Assembly (NCBI RefSeq): GCF_033958435.1
Contig: NC_134138.1
Span: 25,512,598 to 25,576,597, forward strand
Direction of reading: 5' to 3'
Length of the DNA stretch: 64,000 nt
Source: Carettochelys insculpta
Taxonomy: Eukaryota > Chordata > Testudines > Carettochelyidae
Positions 35,668 through 46,682 of this stretch are shown one piece after another; positions within the stretch are counted from its first letter, which is position 1, and each line of letters starts with the position of its first letter. A program made the translations under genes and the position numbers. The notes under the pieces were generated by a model, which saw only the letters and a list, made by a program, of their open reading frames with translations, was not told the DNA's origin and did not search any database.

Positions 35668-35876
35668 GGTTTTGTCTTCACGTATCACTTCTTCCAGAAG
35701 TGACATGGTAATGTGCCATCAGGAGGATGCTAATAAGGCGTGGATGTAAATTTCCTGCACCTCATTAGTATATGGGCACATGATTCGGAGCCCAGAAGAA
35801 CGCGGCCCATGGGGATCTTCCAGAAGGAAACCCACCTTCTGGAAGCCCCCTCTTCCTCAAAATTTTGAGGAAGTTT
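35668..35876. mobile_element. Half of a family A foldback MITE
   Basis: From GGTTTTGTCTTCACG to the central AATTTTGAGGAAG this follows the left arm of family A copy 1 (CACCTCATTAGTATATGG). The right arm is absent and is replaced by LINE X sequence. Confidence 0.7.
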
Positions 35877-36262
35877 TTGACACTCTTTTCTTCTTCTCTG
35901 CATCTGCTTTTCTGCAGTGTGGTGGGACCTCTCAGACTGAGCCACCCCCTCACAGGTTACCATTCTCCACTGGGGACGGTCTTGGGCAAGGTTCTCCCAA
36001 GTGTCAACACCGATGTTGCACTTTTTCATGTGTGCCTTCAGCATGTGCTTTTATCACTTCCACTGGCCCCCAACACTCCTCTGTCCTTCCTCCAATTCGG
36101 AAAACAGAATCTGTTTCGGGAAGCGCTGATCGGATATCCAAACCACGTGACCAGTCCTTTGAAGTTGTTGATGAATGATAATGGCTTCAATGCTAATCAT
36201 GTTCAGCTCTTTCAGGACACTAGTATTCATGCACCTATCCTCCCAAGAGATATTTAGAAGCC
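35877..36262 (-). pseudogene. LINE X, C-terminal fragment of ORF2
   Basis: The minus strand reads like the post-RT C-terminus of the LINE X class: VLKELNMISIEAIIIHQL, a GHVVWIS segment equivalent to GHVxRM, then NIGVDTWENLAQDRPQWRM and a basic tail rich in K and R (35730-36044). This is the part missing from the chimeric copy at 20-23 kb. At least one frameshift near 36000-36100. The 3' end stops at the half MITE. Confidence 0.7.
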
Positions 36263-36303
36263 TCCTGAAGCAGCATTGATGAATAGTTTATTTCTAAATA
36301 AAG

Positions 36304-36505
36304 CTTTTTAAATAAAGCAGTGCTTCCAAGGGCTCTAATCTGAAATAGGTTGTATTGTGTGTGAACACGCTATTTCAGAATATGTGTTGCTTATTTTGTG
36401 ATTTCCCTATAGTGTAGATGCATTATTCCAGAATACCTTATTTTGGAATAACAACTCTGGAACAAGCTATTCTGGAATATTTTTGTAGTACAGACATATC
36501 CTAAC
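36304..36505. mobile_element. PIF/Harbinger-type MITE, family B, right half only
   Basis: AGCAGTGCTTCCAAGGGCTC through GTACAGACATATCCTAAC matches the right half of family B copy 1 (9197-9378). The left half is missing. Confidence 0.7.
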
Positions 36506-36636
36506 AGACCCCACAGGTTGGAGAACGGGTCTGGGTAGTCACAACTGTTCAGCAACCCTGGGAAATGTCACAGAGTAAGCTTCAGAGCCCTGGCTGCAGT
36601 CAGAGCCTCAACTTCTCACAGGTCTTTTACACAGAC

Positions 36637-37037
36637 TATGTTAATGGTACTGCAATAGGTTGACAGAAGTTACTGTCAGAATATTCCAGCAAAACTTCTG
36701 TCAACAAATTGCAGCCACACAAAAAAGCGGATCGCTCTGCTAATCCACTCTGTCGACAGAAAGCAGCTGAACGCGGCTGCTCTCTCAACAGAATGGCAAA
36801 CCGGAAGCACAGCAGACAGGGCTGCCCAGTGAACTGGAAGCCTGTCAGTTGACAGATGGCCGCCCGCAGCAGCCACACAGCTTTTCTGTCAACAGGTTCT
36901 GTCAAGAAAGGGGTTTTGCCTCATGGTGGAGAGGCAGAAAGCTGTTGAAAAAACTGCCAAGTTCTGTCAACAGAACACATTTTAACGTGGATGCTCTGCA
37001 AGTTTTGTCAACAAAACTCTCTAGTGTAGATGCAGCT
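36637..37037. mobile_element. PIF/Harbinger-type MITE, family C, copy 3
   Basis: Blocks GTTGACAGAAGTTACTG, CTGTCGACAGAAAGC and TTTTGTCAACAAAACTCTC are in the order seen at 32420-32848, and the right end is CTAGTGTAGATGCAGC. The left terminus is decayed, so its position is approximate. Confidence 0.7.
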
Positions 37038-38640
37038 AATGTGCGATCCTAAGTCTTTTGATCAGGGCTCTGAGGCTATGTCTACACTAGACTAAGTCAA
37101 CCCCAGATATGCAGTTCTAGCCATGCCAGCTGCCAAGCAGGCCGAGCGGGTCAAGCCTCCATGCCCTGACCCTGTTCCTTGGGTGGAGTGCCAGGTGGAG
37201 CAGGCAAGCCCCTAATCCTCATGCCCACTCCCCCGCCAGGAGTGCCATTGAGGAGGTGGAGCAAGTCTGGGTTCAGGGATGTCCATCTTCCAGGGCCCCC
37301 CAGTTGGCTTCATTGGCTCAAAGACTAATCCACCACTGGCATGCTCTCTCTCCACAGCTCCCAGGTCTAGTTTTGGTATGATTTTGGGGAGCCCCTTGAG
37401 AACTGCTACAGCTACCCGGCAATGCTGAATGCCATCTGAAAGTTTGGAACCAAAGCATTCAATTGGTATGAGACCTTAAACTTGAATCCTGATAGCTAAC
37501 AAAATAGCTGATGCCCCCCATCAGGTAAGGGTTAAAATAGGAAGAAAACCAAGATGGGAATCTGAGTGGTGTGATTTTTAAAACCTGATCACTTGCAGCT
37601 TGTCTTGCCCCAAAATTCTTCCAATGTCTGGTCTTGAATCAGTGATCAGAAAGCAGGAAAAGTAATTGAGCAGTGAACATAATGAGCTGAAGGTCTCTAA
37701 ATTGTTGCATAAGAAAGTTCTGTGGGGTCTGCCTAAAACTTCATACAAACCATGGAACTATCCCTATTTAGTAACAGGTGACTCTCAGAAAGTCCTGCAG
37801 TTAGTTGCTAAGAAGCAGCCAAAAATTCGAGTGCTTAATTCAGAGTTTATCCAATTCTCATAATCCTATTAAACTGGGTTTGAAATCAGCCTCCTTTGTG
37901 GAAATGCGGCAATCTCTGCTTCCAGTTACTGCCAGAGTCAGGTGACAAAAACACTCATAAGAAGAAAAAAAATATTATAAGCTGTCCAAAACCAATGATG
38001 ACAAATCAGTTTAATCAAAGCAGACTGAGGCCCCAGTGGTCCAGGTCACCTGCAATTTCTGAAAAGAACTTTTTCCCATCTCCACATTCTCCTACAGACA
38101 ATTGTTATGCCATTATTCAAAACTGTCACCTCCTTATTACACTGAAAAAAAGCTGTTCAAACAAAGCCTTAATTTAAAAAAATTAGTTTACAATGAGTAT
38201 TATAAAGCCACAGCCTCAAACATGCATCAGTAATTAACAAACTCCCTTTTAAAACAACCCCAGAAAAATTTGCAGTTCTCAAGAATGAATCAGCTTGTGT
38301 AAATGCTGGATACAGGATGGGAAACCAAACAAACACTTCTGTTACCTTGGTACTTATCAACAGCTGGTCAGAGGCAGGGACGGGCAGATATTTGTCACCA
38401 GCATGGCTGGAATCAAAACAAGCTTAAGAACCACTGGAGATGAAGACCAGCTGGGAAGCATAGCTTACAGGGGCACATGAAGGCAAGCAGGGTCTGACGG
38501 ACTACCTGTATGAAGCATTGCACCTCAAGAGGCAGATACAGCTTAAATGTCCAGCCTCAACCAACTCCATGCCAAAAATAGCCACCGAAATGTTTTGCTT
38601 TCAGAACTCTCTGTTCTGTATATTTGTCAGTCCAATTCAA
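37038..38640. other. Stretch without a recognised gene
   Basis: Begins with GCTATGTCTACACTAGAC near 37075, a single unpaired MITE end, then mixed sequence. Frames of 60-95 codons have no motif. Confidence 0.4.
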
Positions 38641-38643
38641 GAC

Positions 38644-39684
38644 TCAAAGTAATGCTGAATATTGGCCCCCCACACCTTCTGTGGCCAGCCCCCCATGGCA
38701 GCCAGTGAGGCCTGGCAGATCCTGGGTGCACAGTGACTCCTGCATGGGTGGGCTGCGTACCAGGTGGGATCTGTCCCTCTCCTCGGCCCGCTCCCTGAGC
38801 TTGCAGGTTGTGGTGCTGTCCATGGCACAGGGCGCTGAGTGCCACGTGTGGGCTGCCCCATGGGCCACAGGCCGCGCCCAGCCAGAATGTGTCAGCATGG
38901 GGCAGGAGGCCAGGTGACCAGGCTGCTGCTGCCTGTGATGGCCAGACCAAGGGGTCAAGCGGTGGCTGTCTGGGGTGGCCAGCTTCCAGATGGTGATCAC
39001 CACATGTTTCTCCAGGGGGAATGCGGGCCTCATCCATGTGCCCTGATAGCGAAGGATGGGGGCCAGCCAGTGGCACAGCTCTAGAAAGGTTTCCTTCCTC
39101 ATGTGGAGGTTCTGGAGCCACTGCTCATCATCCCACTCCCACACGACCACCTGGTCCCACCACTTGGCACTGGTGGGGTGGCGCCACATGCACCAGATGG
39201 CACAAGGGAAGGGGCATGTGTGGTGCCCTGTGGCAAGGGCCTGCAGGACGGAAGCTATGGGGCGGTCAGGCTCTGGAGGAGGAAGAGGGCTTTGATGATT
39301 ATTGTGGCCAGCAGCCTGCCCACATCGCTGCTGGCATCCCTGTTGGGGAGCTGGATGGCATCCATGGGCGCCCGTGGGATCCTGCGGTATCTCCAGGCAT
39401 GGGGTCTGCACTGCTGTCTCTGCCACAGTGGCTGTCGGCATGTGCTGGCCAGGGCTGTTTGGGAGGCGCCCTTTAAGGAAGCAGCTGGCTGCAGGGCTTC
39501 TCTGCCATGCGACCCTGTCCGTGGCGTTTCCTGACTTGTTCTTCCGAAAGGCCTCCTGGGGTGTGTGGATGCGCCCTTTCAAAAGAGCAGGGTGGTGGAT
39601 CAATCTGCTTTTGGGTGCATCCGCCCTCTTTCGAAGCCCCATCTTTCGAAAGGTGCCTCCCAGAAGCTTGCCTTTCAAAAGCAC
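38644..39684 (-). pseudogene. PIF/Harbinger transposase relic (HARBI1-like N-terminal half)
   Basis: A 346-codon open frame. Residues about 180-245 read like the N-terminal part of HARBI1-type nucleases: WWDQVVVWEWDD, EQWLQNLHMRKETFLELCHW, then LEKHVVITIWKLATPDSHR, which in intact relatives precedes a helix-turn-helix and the DDE catalytic core. Here that core is absent and the following text is unrelated, so the protein cannot be catalytic. The first 50 or so residues are read-through of the terminal repeat. The 5' flank ends GTAGTGTAGACACAGCC at 39704, the terminal repeat shared with family F MITEs. Confidence 0.7.
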
Positions 39685-39704
39685 CCTGTAGTGTAGACAC
39701 AGCC
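38644..39704 (-). mobile_element. Truncated PIF/Harbinger element carrying the transposase relic
   Basis: The right terminal repeat, read on the minus strand, is GGCTGTGTCTACACTACAG followed by CTTTTGAAAG motifs, almost identical to family F MITEs at 27686-28819 and 61090-61529. No left terminal repeat is found near 38640, so the element is broken there. The interior is GC-rich, unlike its MITEs. Confidence 0.65.
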
Positions 39705-39781
39705 TTGGTGATTAAGACTGGCTGCTAAACAGCTCACACTGAAATGCGCTCTATTGGTTTGTGTTGTGTTTTTCACACCTG

Positions 39782-40204
39782 GGCTACATTTACACTAGCC
39801 CAAATCTTTGAAATGGTTGTGCAAATGGCCATTTCGAAGATTACTAACGAGGCGCTGAAATGCATATTCAGCACCTCATTAGCATACCGGCAGCCGTGGC
39901 TCTTTGAAATTGCCACGTCCCACTGCCGCGTGGCTCGTCCAGACAGAGCTCCTTTTCGAAAGGACCCCGGGAACTTAGAATTCCCCTTATTCCTATCGGC
40001 CTATCAGAATAAGGGGATTTCGAAGTTCCTGGGGTCCTTTCGAAAAGGAGCCCTGTCTGGACAAGCCATGCGGCAATTTTGAAGAGCCATGGCTGCCAGC
40101 AAGTTAATAAGGTGCTGAATATGCATTTCAGTGCCTCATTAGTAATCTTCAGAATGGCCATTTGCATGGCCATTTCGAGGATTTGGGCTCGTGTAGACAC
40201 GGCC
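39782..40204. mobile_element. Foldback PIF/Harbinger-type MITE, family G
   Basis: A 423-bp palindrome centred near 39995 with ends GGCTACATTTACACTAGCCC and inverse of GGCCGTGTCTACACGAGCCC. CTG is duplicated on both sides (39779-39781, 40205-40207). Central text ATTCCCCTTATTCCTATCGG resembles the centre of family E. Confidence 0.8.
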
Positions 40205-40469
40205 CTGATGTGCACAAAAAGTGCCCTTGATAGATGCAATTCCTTCTTGTGCAGAAGGCCAGCATCAAAGCCGTTCAACACATGCTGAAGCCTCCCTTAA
40301 GCCCTATGTTGAGGGTTTAAGTGCTGCAAGCCTTCCCCCAGAGGTGAATTCACTGTCTCAGTTATACAGGCGTGTAAATGGAAAGGAGTATATATGAAAC
40401 AGTATAGGTTGTTATAAGCACATCAAATTATTACACAGCAAATACCACAGCAAACAGCCACTGGAACAA

Positions 40470-40718
40470 TAACAGAGAGGTTGCAGTGTTAGTTAGTATC
40501 TTAACAAAACAAAAGCTACTGGAACAGGTTACATTTCCACAGTCCGGCAGCAAAACTACTCTGCATCACCATCTAGTGGAAAAGAGAGGTGTGCATGGTG
40601 TTGTATTTTTTCCTTATGGTCTGAAGTGTGATCTGGGGAAGTGGGTCTGTCTCATGAAAGCTCACCCAATAAATTATTTTGTTAGTCTTTAAAGTGCTAC
40701 TTGACTGCTTTTTTGTGT
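40470..40718 (+). mobile_element. tRNA-derived SINE, rearranged
   Basis: Head-like ACAGAGAGGTTGCAGTGTTAG at the left and an inverse body at the right (GAAGTGGGTCTGTCTCATG, GTTAGTCTTTAAAGTGCTAC). The 110 bp between them (about 40530-40620) are not SINE-like, so the copy carries an insertion or formed by template switching. Confidence 0.6.
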
Positions 40719-41353
40719 TTGACATCATCTGAGAGTTTTCACAGTAACGGTGTTATACCACAACTCCCACACCAATGAGTGGTATGTGGATTGACAACAC
40801 AAGGAAAGATAGCAATGGATCACTTCTAATGCTACTTTATAACCACAGCACACTTCCCTGTTGCATTCATTGTAACTAGAATATTTCCTCACCCTAATTG
40901 TCCTCATGCTCATCATATTGTGCCATTTAAGGCTCTCACCAGAAACTGTGGTGTTGTACTTCCCATGACTGTCTGCTAGACAAGAAATTGGTCAAATACA
41001 GCAAATATAAATATTTCATGCAACTGGCCAAATATGAGTTTAAGTGGGTGTTAGTAGCTAAATAACAATGTAACTTACACTGATTTGGAAGTTTCATGTC
41101 CCCAAAAAAAGGAAATACACTTACAAAACCTAAAATGGGAACCGCACCAAACCACCAGGACCTAGTGATTTCTTTTATGCTCACCATGCGAGGCCAGAGC
41201 TCCACCCTGGTGTGATCAACTGCCTCTCAGGGTGGCCTGTAGAAGCAGCAGGAGAGATAGTTTCCACCAGTAGAAAACCCAGGGCTAGAATATAACCTTG
41301 TAATACATGCTAAGGGACAGTGTGTGAATGCTTTACCCCAGGAGCAGAATGAA
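40719..41353. other. Stretch without a recognised feature
   Basis: No repeat ends or coding motif seen. Confidence 0.4.
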
Positions 41354-41366
41354 CTGTGACCCCAAG

Positions 41367-41563
41367 TATCAGAGAGGTAGCTGTGTTAGTCTGTATCTTC
41401 AAGAACAAGGAGAAGTCCCGTGGCACCTTAAAGACTAACAGATATTTTGGAGCATAAGGTTTCATGGGCAAAGATCCACTTCATTTGACGAAGCAGGTCT
41501 TTGCCAACGAAAGCTCATGCGCCAAAATATCTGTTAGTCTATAAGGTGCCACAGCACTTCTTG
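41367..41563 (+). mobile_element. Palindromic tRNA-derived SINE with perfect 13-bp duplication
   Basis: Head CAGAGAGGTAGCTGTGTTAG; body to ATGGGCAAAGATCCACTTCA, then the inverse from GACGAAGCAGGTCTTTGCC to CACTTCTTG. CTGTGACCCCAAG flanks it at 41354-41366 and 41564-41576. The turn lies near 41485-41495. Confidence 0.9.
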
Positions 41564-41621
41564 CTGTGACCCCAAGAACTCCCCTGCTCCTCTCACTTTG
41601 CTCTGGGGAGCAAGTAAATTA

Positions 41622-42735
41622 AAAACATAAGAATGGCCATAGTGGGTCTGACCAGTGGTCCATCCAGCTCCATATCCTGGCTTCTAACCGCAGCCAATGT
41701 CAGATGCTTCAGAGAGAATGAACAGAACAGAACAATTATCGAGTCGTCTGGTTTTCCAGTCTCAGCTTCTGAAATCAGAGGTTTAGGAACCCCCAGCACA
41801 TGGGGTTGCATCCCTAGCCATCTTGACTAATAACCATAGATAGAACTGTGCTCCGTGACCATATCTAATTTTTTTTTAAACCCAGTTGTACTTTTGATTT
41901 CACAGCAGCCCCTAGCAACAAGCTTCACAGGCTGTGTGTTGTGTGAAGTTGTTCCTTATGTTTGCTTTAAAGCTGTTGACTGAACATTTGCCAATTTTTT
42001 TAATCCCTCCTTGTATGGAAACTGTTCTATACCCCAATCATATTTATTGCCCTTCTCTGAACTTCCTCCAATTCTAACACATCCTTTTTGAGACAGGGCA
42101 ACCAGAACTGCATGAAGTATTGAAGATATAGGTGTACCATGGATTAATATAGTGGCATTCTGATATTTACTGTCTTATCTTATTACCTAATGGTTCCTAA
42201 CATCCTGGTTATGTCTAGATTGCCAAGAATTGTCAGCAAAAGATATGCAAATTGTGCAAAACATTTGCATATCTCCTGCCAACAGTGCTGTCAGGAGAGG
42301 CTTTCCTGACATTTTTCCCGTCCACACAGGGCCAGATGTCAGGAAAACAACCTGTGCATACACATCTCTTTTTCTCATGGAACATGGAAGACTGGGAGAT
42401 CGGCAGAAGGCTCCTGACATTGCAAACTTCTGTCGGGAGACCTCTGGTCTCCCAACAGAAGCCTTCAATCTAGACATTGCCTCTGCTACCTTTTTTCAAA
42501 GTCTCTGCACGTTGTCAGAGAACTATCCACAATGATTCCTATAGCTCATTCATCATTAATAACAGTTAATTCAGACCCAATTGTTTTATATGTAGAGCTG
42601 GGATTATGCTTTCCAATGTGCATTACTTTGCACTTATCTATACTGAATTTCATTTGCCATCTTGTTGCCCAGTCATGTAATTTAGTGTTAATAGCATTAA
42701 TAGCCTGTGTCTATTTCTTTACCCCCTTTGAATAA
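41622..42735 (-). mobile_element. CR1 3' portion, antisense, interrupted by a MITE
   Basis: Starts with ACATAAGAATGGCCATAGTG, the inverse of the CR1 3' UTR and tail. It continues through decayed post-RT coding text (ATTGCCCTTCTCTGAACTTC near 42046), is interrupted at 42207-42481, and resumes as TGTCAGAGAACTATCCACAA to about 42735. Confidence 0.8.
42207..42481. mobile_element. PIF/Harbinger-type MITE, family D, inside CR1
   Basis: Inverted ends GGTTATGTCTAGATTGCC and inverse of GGCAATGTCTAGATTG. Flanks CCT (42204-42206) and TCT (42482-42484) are a possible 3-bp duplication with one change. The interior has TCTGTCGGGAGA and TTTGCATATC blocks, relating it to family C. Confidence 0.7.
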
Positions 42736-42739
42736 CTAG

Positions 42740-43175
42740 GGCTACATCTACACTAGCCCACCCTTTCGAAAGGGAATGCTAATGAGACACTTTGGGATAT
42801 GCTCATGAGGTGCTGCAATGAATGTGCAGCACCTCATTAGCATAATGGCAGCTGTGGCAATTCGAAAGTGCCGCTTTTGAATCGCATGCCACTCATGTAG
42901 CTGGCGGACCTTGGAAAGTTGCCCCTGGACCTGGAAAACCCCTTCTTCCTATTTGGTTTTAGGAATAAGGGGCTTTCAAAGACATGGGGGGGGTCTTATC
43001 GAAAGGACCCTGTCTCGGCAGGCAGTGCACAATTCAAAAGTGGCACTTTCAAATCGCTGCGACCACCATTATGCTAATGAGGCACTGCATATTCATTGCA
43101 GCACTCATTAGCATATCCAGAAGTGTCTCATTAGCATCCCCCTTTTGAAAGGGGGGGACTAGTGTAGATATAGCC
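42740..43175. mobile_element. Foldback PIF/Harbinger-type MITE, family E, complete copy
   Basis: 436-bp palindrome centred near 42957 with ends GGCTACATCTACACTAGCCC and GACTAGTGTAGATATAGCC. TAG is duplicated at 42737-42739 and 43176-43178. Arms share GCACCTCATTAGCATAATGG-type text, and the centre includes TTAGGAATAAGGGGC. Confidence 0.85.
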
Positions 43176-43289
43176 TAGAAGATCTAACTGGAGACTTGTG
43201 TGGGATTTTTCACTGCACTGAATGTTGACAGTGAAACCTGAAACCTTGCCTAAGGCAGTGACAATGCTAAGTTAGCCAGACATTTCCTG

Positions 43290-43362
43290 GTGAAGACACA
43301 GAACTAGGGGCTGAACTAGATGAGCTGTTACATTCCCGTCCAGCCCTAGAAGTCTATAACTA
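43290..43362 (+). mobile_element. CR1 3' tail, diverged
   Basis: ACTAGGGGCTGAACTAGATG ... CCAGCCCTAGAAGTC is a decayed CR1 3' UTR end. Confidence 0.65.
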
Positions 43363-45235
43363 CTGTAGGGGGTTCCTGCTCACTTCTCACTGTTTTTGGT
43401 TTGTTTCTATATGTGAATACTCCACACCCACAGTAGCAACAAGCTCATTTGCAGTCATGTTTCCTTTTCTGATTTTTAGACTAACAGTGTGCACAGTACA
43501 GACAGAAATACAGGCAATCTGTCTCCCAAGGGACTTAGAGTCTTCACAAGGGACACAGAAAATGGGATGACAAGGGAACTCCAGAGCGGAGGATGGCCGC
43601 AGTTTTACTTGGTTGTTACAGTTCACCTCTCTTTTGGGTTAGAAATTTTAATACTGCAAGCTAAAGAAATATTAGCCATGGTGATGATGATGATGAATTC
43701 TTTGGGCTACTAGTGGAACATAGGGCCTCCACAGTCATTCTCCATCTCTTGCAATCCTTAGCTATATAGCCTTGATTTGATCCCAGGTTAAGCCAGCTGC
43801 TTTTACTTTGTCCAGGAAACTTCATCACCGTGTTTGTTTGGAACGTCCCCTTTTCTTCTTTCCCTTTGGATTCCATTCTCACTCTTGTATCGTGATACAT
43901 GCGATACGTTCCTCACAGTCCTTATGCCATGGCTTATTATCAAATATAAATTTCACCACTTTTTATTGTGCCAACCTCTGCTCTCTGTTCCATGAGTGTA
44001 CATCTGGAGTAACTAGGGATTTCAGCAGAATTTCTCCCGAAATGCGGTGGTAAAATGAAGCTCAGAATGTGCTGCTCAGCTCTAGTTACTTTATATGAGC
44101 ACCATCTAGCAAATATCTCCAGCAATTCCAGAGTGAAAATGCCACCCTGTAAGACCCTCATAATACATATAAACATAAACAAAATCCCCAGAAGACAGTA
44201 AGCACTAGCAGGACCAGGTGCAAAGGGCAACCAGTCCCTGCCACAGACTCCACCCACCTCCGCCCCATGTCCGCCCATCCCTTTCCCCAATCCGCTACCC
44301 TGCACTACCCCCTTGTTGCAGTTTCCTCCTCCAAGTAATGCAAGATGGGGGATTACATGGGGGCCTAGCACCAGGCTGCAGCAGGAGTGAGGTCCCCCGC
44401 ACTCAGTGCAGGGCAGAAGCTGTCATGCCCTGCTCCACTCTGCCCTGCTGCCCTCTCCCAGACTGCTGTACTCCCTTTCGCCATGGCAGCAGCAAGCAGA
44501 GCATTCTGGGAGAGGACAGCCGGCAGGGGCAGAGCAAAGCAGAGCAGAGCAGAGCAGAGCAGGCTGCTGTGTTGTTCTGGCTCCTGCTGCCAGGGTGAGA
44601 CAGGGGAGAAGGGGCTGACCACTGCTGCTGCCCTGCACCAGGCCCCCAGGTGACTCCCCAGGCTGCCCTGGGACTGGTCCTTTGGATGGTTGAGGTGGTC
44701 ACTGTGGTGGCCCCCAAAGCGGCCACCCCAAACCATCCTATGGACATGACAGCTCTGTGCCTCTGAATCCCAAAGCCCCAAAGGGTCAAAGTCCCTTCTC
44801 AGTTGGTTGCAGAAGTGAAGACAGAATGTGGTCAAAAGAGATGATTTATCCTTTCCTCTTTGATTCATCCTGCTATAGTGACTCATAAAGCAGCTCCCTA
44901 CCATTATTTTTTTCTATAAAATGATGCTGGCATGTCAGAAGTTACAGTCTGTGTCTCAGATCCTGAGACCCTTATGGAAGGTACCTACCATCCAAGCAAA
45001 GATGTTAGCATTTGCCTTTAATATTTTTTAACCAGATTCCCATCTTCCATCCCGTTGGAAATGTTTCTGAGAACAGTTCAAAACTACCAAATGCAATAGC
45101 TTTGTCTATTCATAGTGCAACAGATATAACAATTCCCAGGTTTCTTTGGGTTTGTTGTGTCAAATGAATGGTTTATGTATTATTATTTGAGGGGCTGCAT
45201 TGTGAGCTAGTGGGTTGAATATCTGTCTATGTGTC
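43363..45235. other. Mixed unique DNA with a GC-rich island and AGAGC run
   Basis: 43681-43697 holds a short (ATG)n run. 44200-44720 is GC-rich and contains AGAGC repeated about five times (44532-44560), giving overlapping artefactual frames on both strands. No promoter or exon can be supported by eye. Confidence 0.4.
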
Positions 45236-45571
45236 TGAGCATTTGTTTTGTTTTGCAGAGAGGAGCAGTTGGAAAGTGTGTTTGGCAGTTTGGCAAGTTT
45301 GCAAGATGTGAATTGGGAGTGCTTTGTTCCAGGTGGACCTTCAGGGGCTGATTAGATTGGAGGCAAAGGCTTTGAGCCAGGCCTAACCAGCTAGCAGCCT
45401 TATAAGAAGGCAACCACAGCAGACACTGTGAGCAGGGAACAGGAGCAGCTAACAAGGAGTTTGCCTTAGGGGGAGCCCCTTACAGTTTTCCCTTTCTTAT
45501 AGGTTTGTTTCTCTTGTGCTCTTCACCGTGGCACTGGAAACATCTAAGGGAACTCTCTGAAAAGAGAAAAA

Positions 45572-46592
45572 ATGGGCAGTGACATGGCTAGTGAGAAGTC
45601 TGCTGTTGTGACCCACATGGCATGTGCCAGATTTGTATTCCTCCTGGACGATAGAAAGGATTTTCTGTGTACCAAGTGCAAGCTGGTAACCATTTTGGAA
45701 AAGGAGGTTCGAGGACTTGAGGCACAAATATCAACCCTCAGGTCCATCAGAGAGGGTGAAGACTTTCTGGACAGAAGGCACCATATAATACAGCAGGAAC
45801 AGCAGGCTGCTCAAAACAAGGAAGAGAACTGGAAGCATGTTACGCCCAGGAGGAGAAAAACAATTCAGGTCTCTCCAATTCCAGTGGAGTTAAGTAACTG
45901 CTTTCAGCCTCTCTGCACGGGTGATACGGAGGAGATAGCTGCGGCTTATACCTCACAGAGAATGGATCGGAAGGCGACCCCACAGTTTGTAAGGCATGGA
46001 ATGCGCAGCCCTAGAGATGGGGGTTCTACGACCACCACCCCTAAGAGAAGAAGATGGGTGGTGGTTGTTGGGGACTCCCTCCTAAGAGGGACAGAGTCAT
46101 CCATGTGCCATCTGGACCTAGAATCCTGGCAAGTTTGCTGCATACTGGGAGCTAGAATCTGGGATGTTGCAGAATCTCTGCCAAAAATTGTTAAACCTGC
46201 AGACTATTAACCCTTCTTACTTCTCCATGTAGGAACCAATGATACAGCCAAGAGTGGCCTTGACAAGATCACGGAGGATTATGTAAGCCTAGGAGGAAAG
46301 ATCAAGAACCATGGAGTAGTATTCTTGTCCATCCTCCCTGTGGAAGGAAGGGGTCTGGGTGGGGATCGTCGAATCACAGAGGTAAATGTGTGGTTCCGTA
46401 AGAGGGTGTTGCAGAAAAGGATTTGGCTTCTTCAACCACACGATTCTCTTTTGTGAACACGGATTGCTAGGAAGAGATGGGATCTACCTAACAAAGAGAG
46501 GAAAGAGCATCTCTGCGGGCAGGCTTACAAACCTAGCGAGGAGGGCTTTAAACTATGTTCATCAGGGGATGGTGACACAAGCCCTGAGATAA
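45572..46592 (+). pseudogene. CR1 ORF1 with SGNH esterase domain, broken
   Basis: This ORF makes the RNA-binding/esterase protein of CR1. The N-terminus has Cys residues in the pattern CARF...CTKCKL and a coiled-coil-like stretch (ILEKEVRGLEAQIS). The esterase follows: WVVVVGDSLLRG (block I, GDS) and LHVGTNDT (block III). A TAA replaces a tyrosine codon between them at 46208-46210, and a frameshift near 46415 leads to the last part (LLGRDGIYLTKRGKS). The DxxH motif reads DGIY, so the catalytic histidine is changed. Confidence 0.8.
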
Positions 46593-46682
46593 GTGGGGAA
46601 GGAGTAGGGAACAATCAAGTAGGTATCCTGCGGGAAGAGGAGAAAGTGGGCCAATCAGTCACTTCTCTAAGGTGCTTATAAA

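Noticed and set aside
38808..39534. Plus-strand frames opposite the Harbinger transposase
   Set aside because: They are shadows of the minus-strand frame in GC-rich DNA, with no motif of their own.
44387..44653. Overlapping frames around the AGAGC run as a GC-rich first exon
   Set aside because: Similar-length frames are present on both strands and come from a simple repeat; no promoter or splice context could be supported.
45572..46210. Host zinc-finger/esterase gene
   Set aside because: Position, motif order and the following endonuclease-RT identify it as CR1 ORF1.
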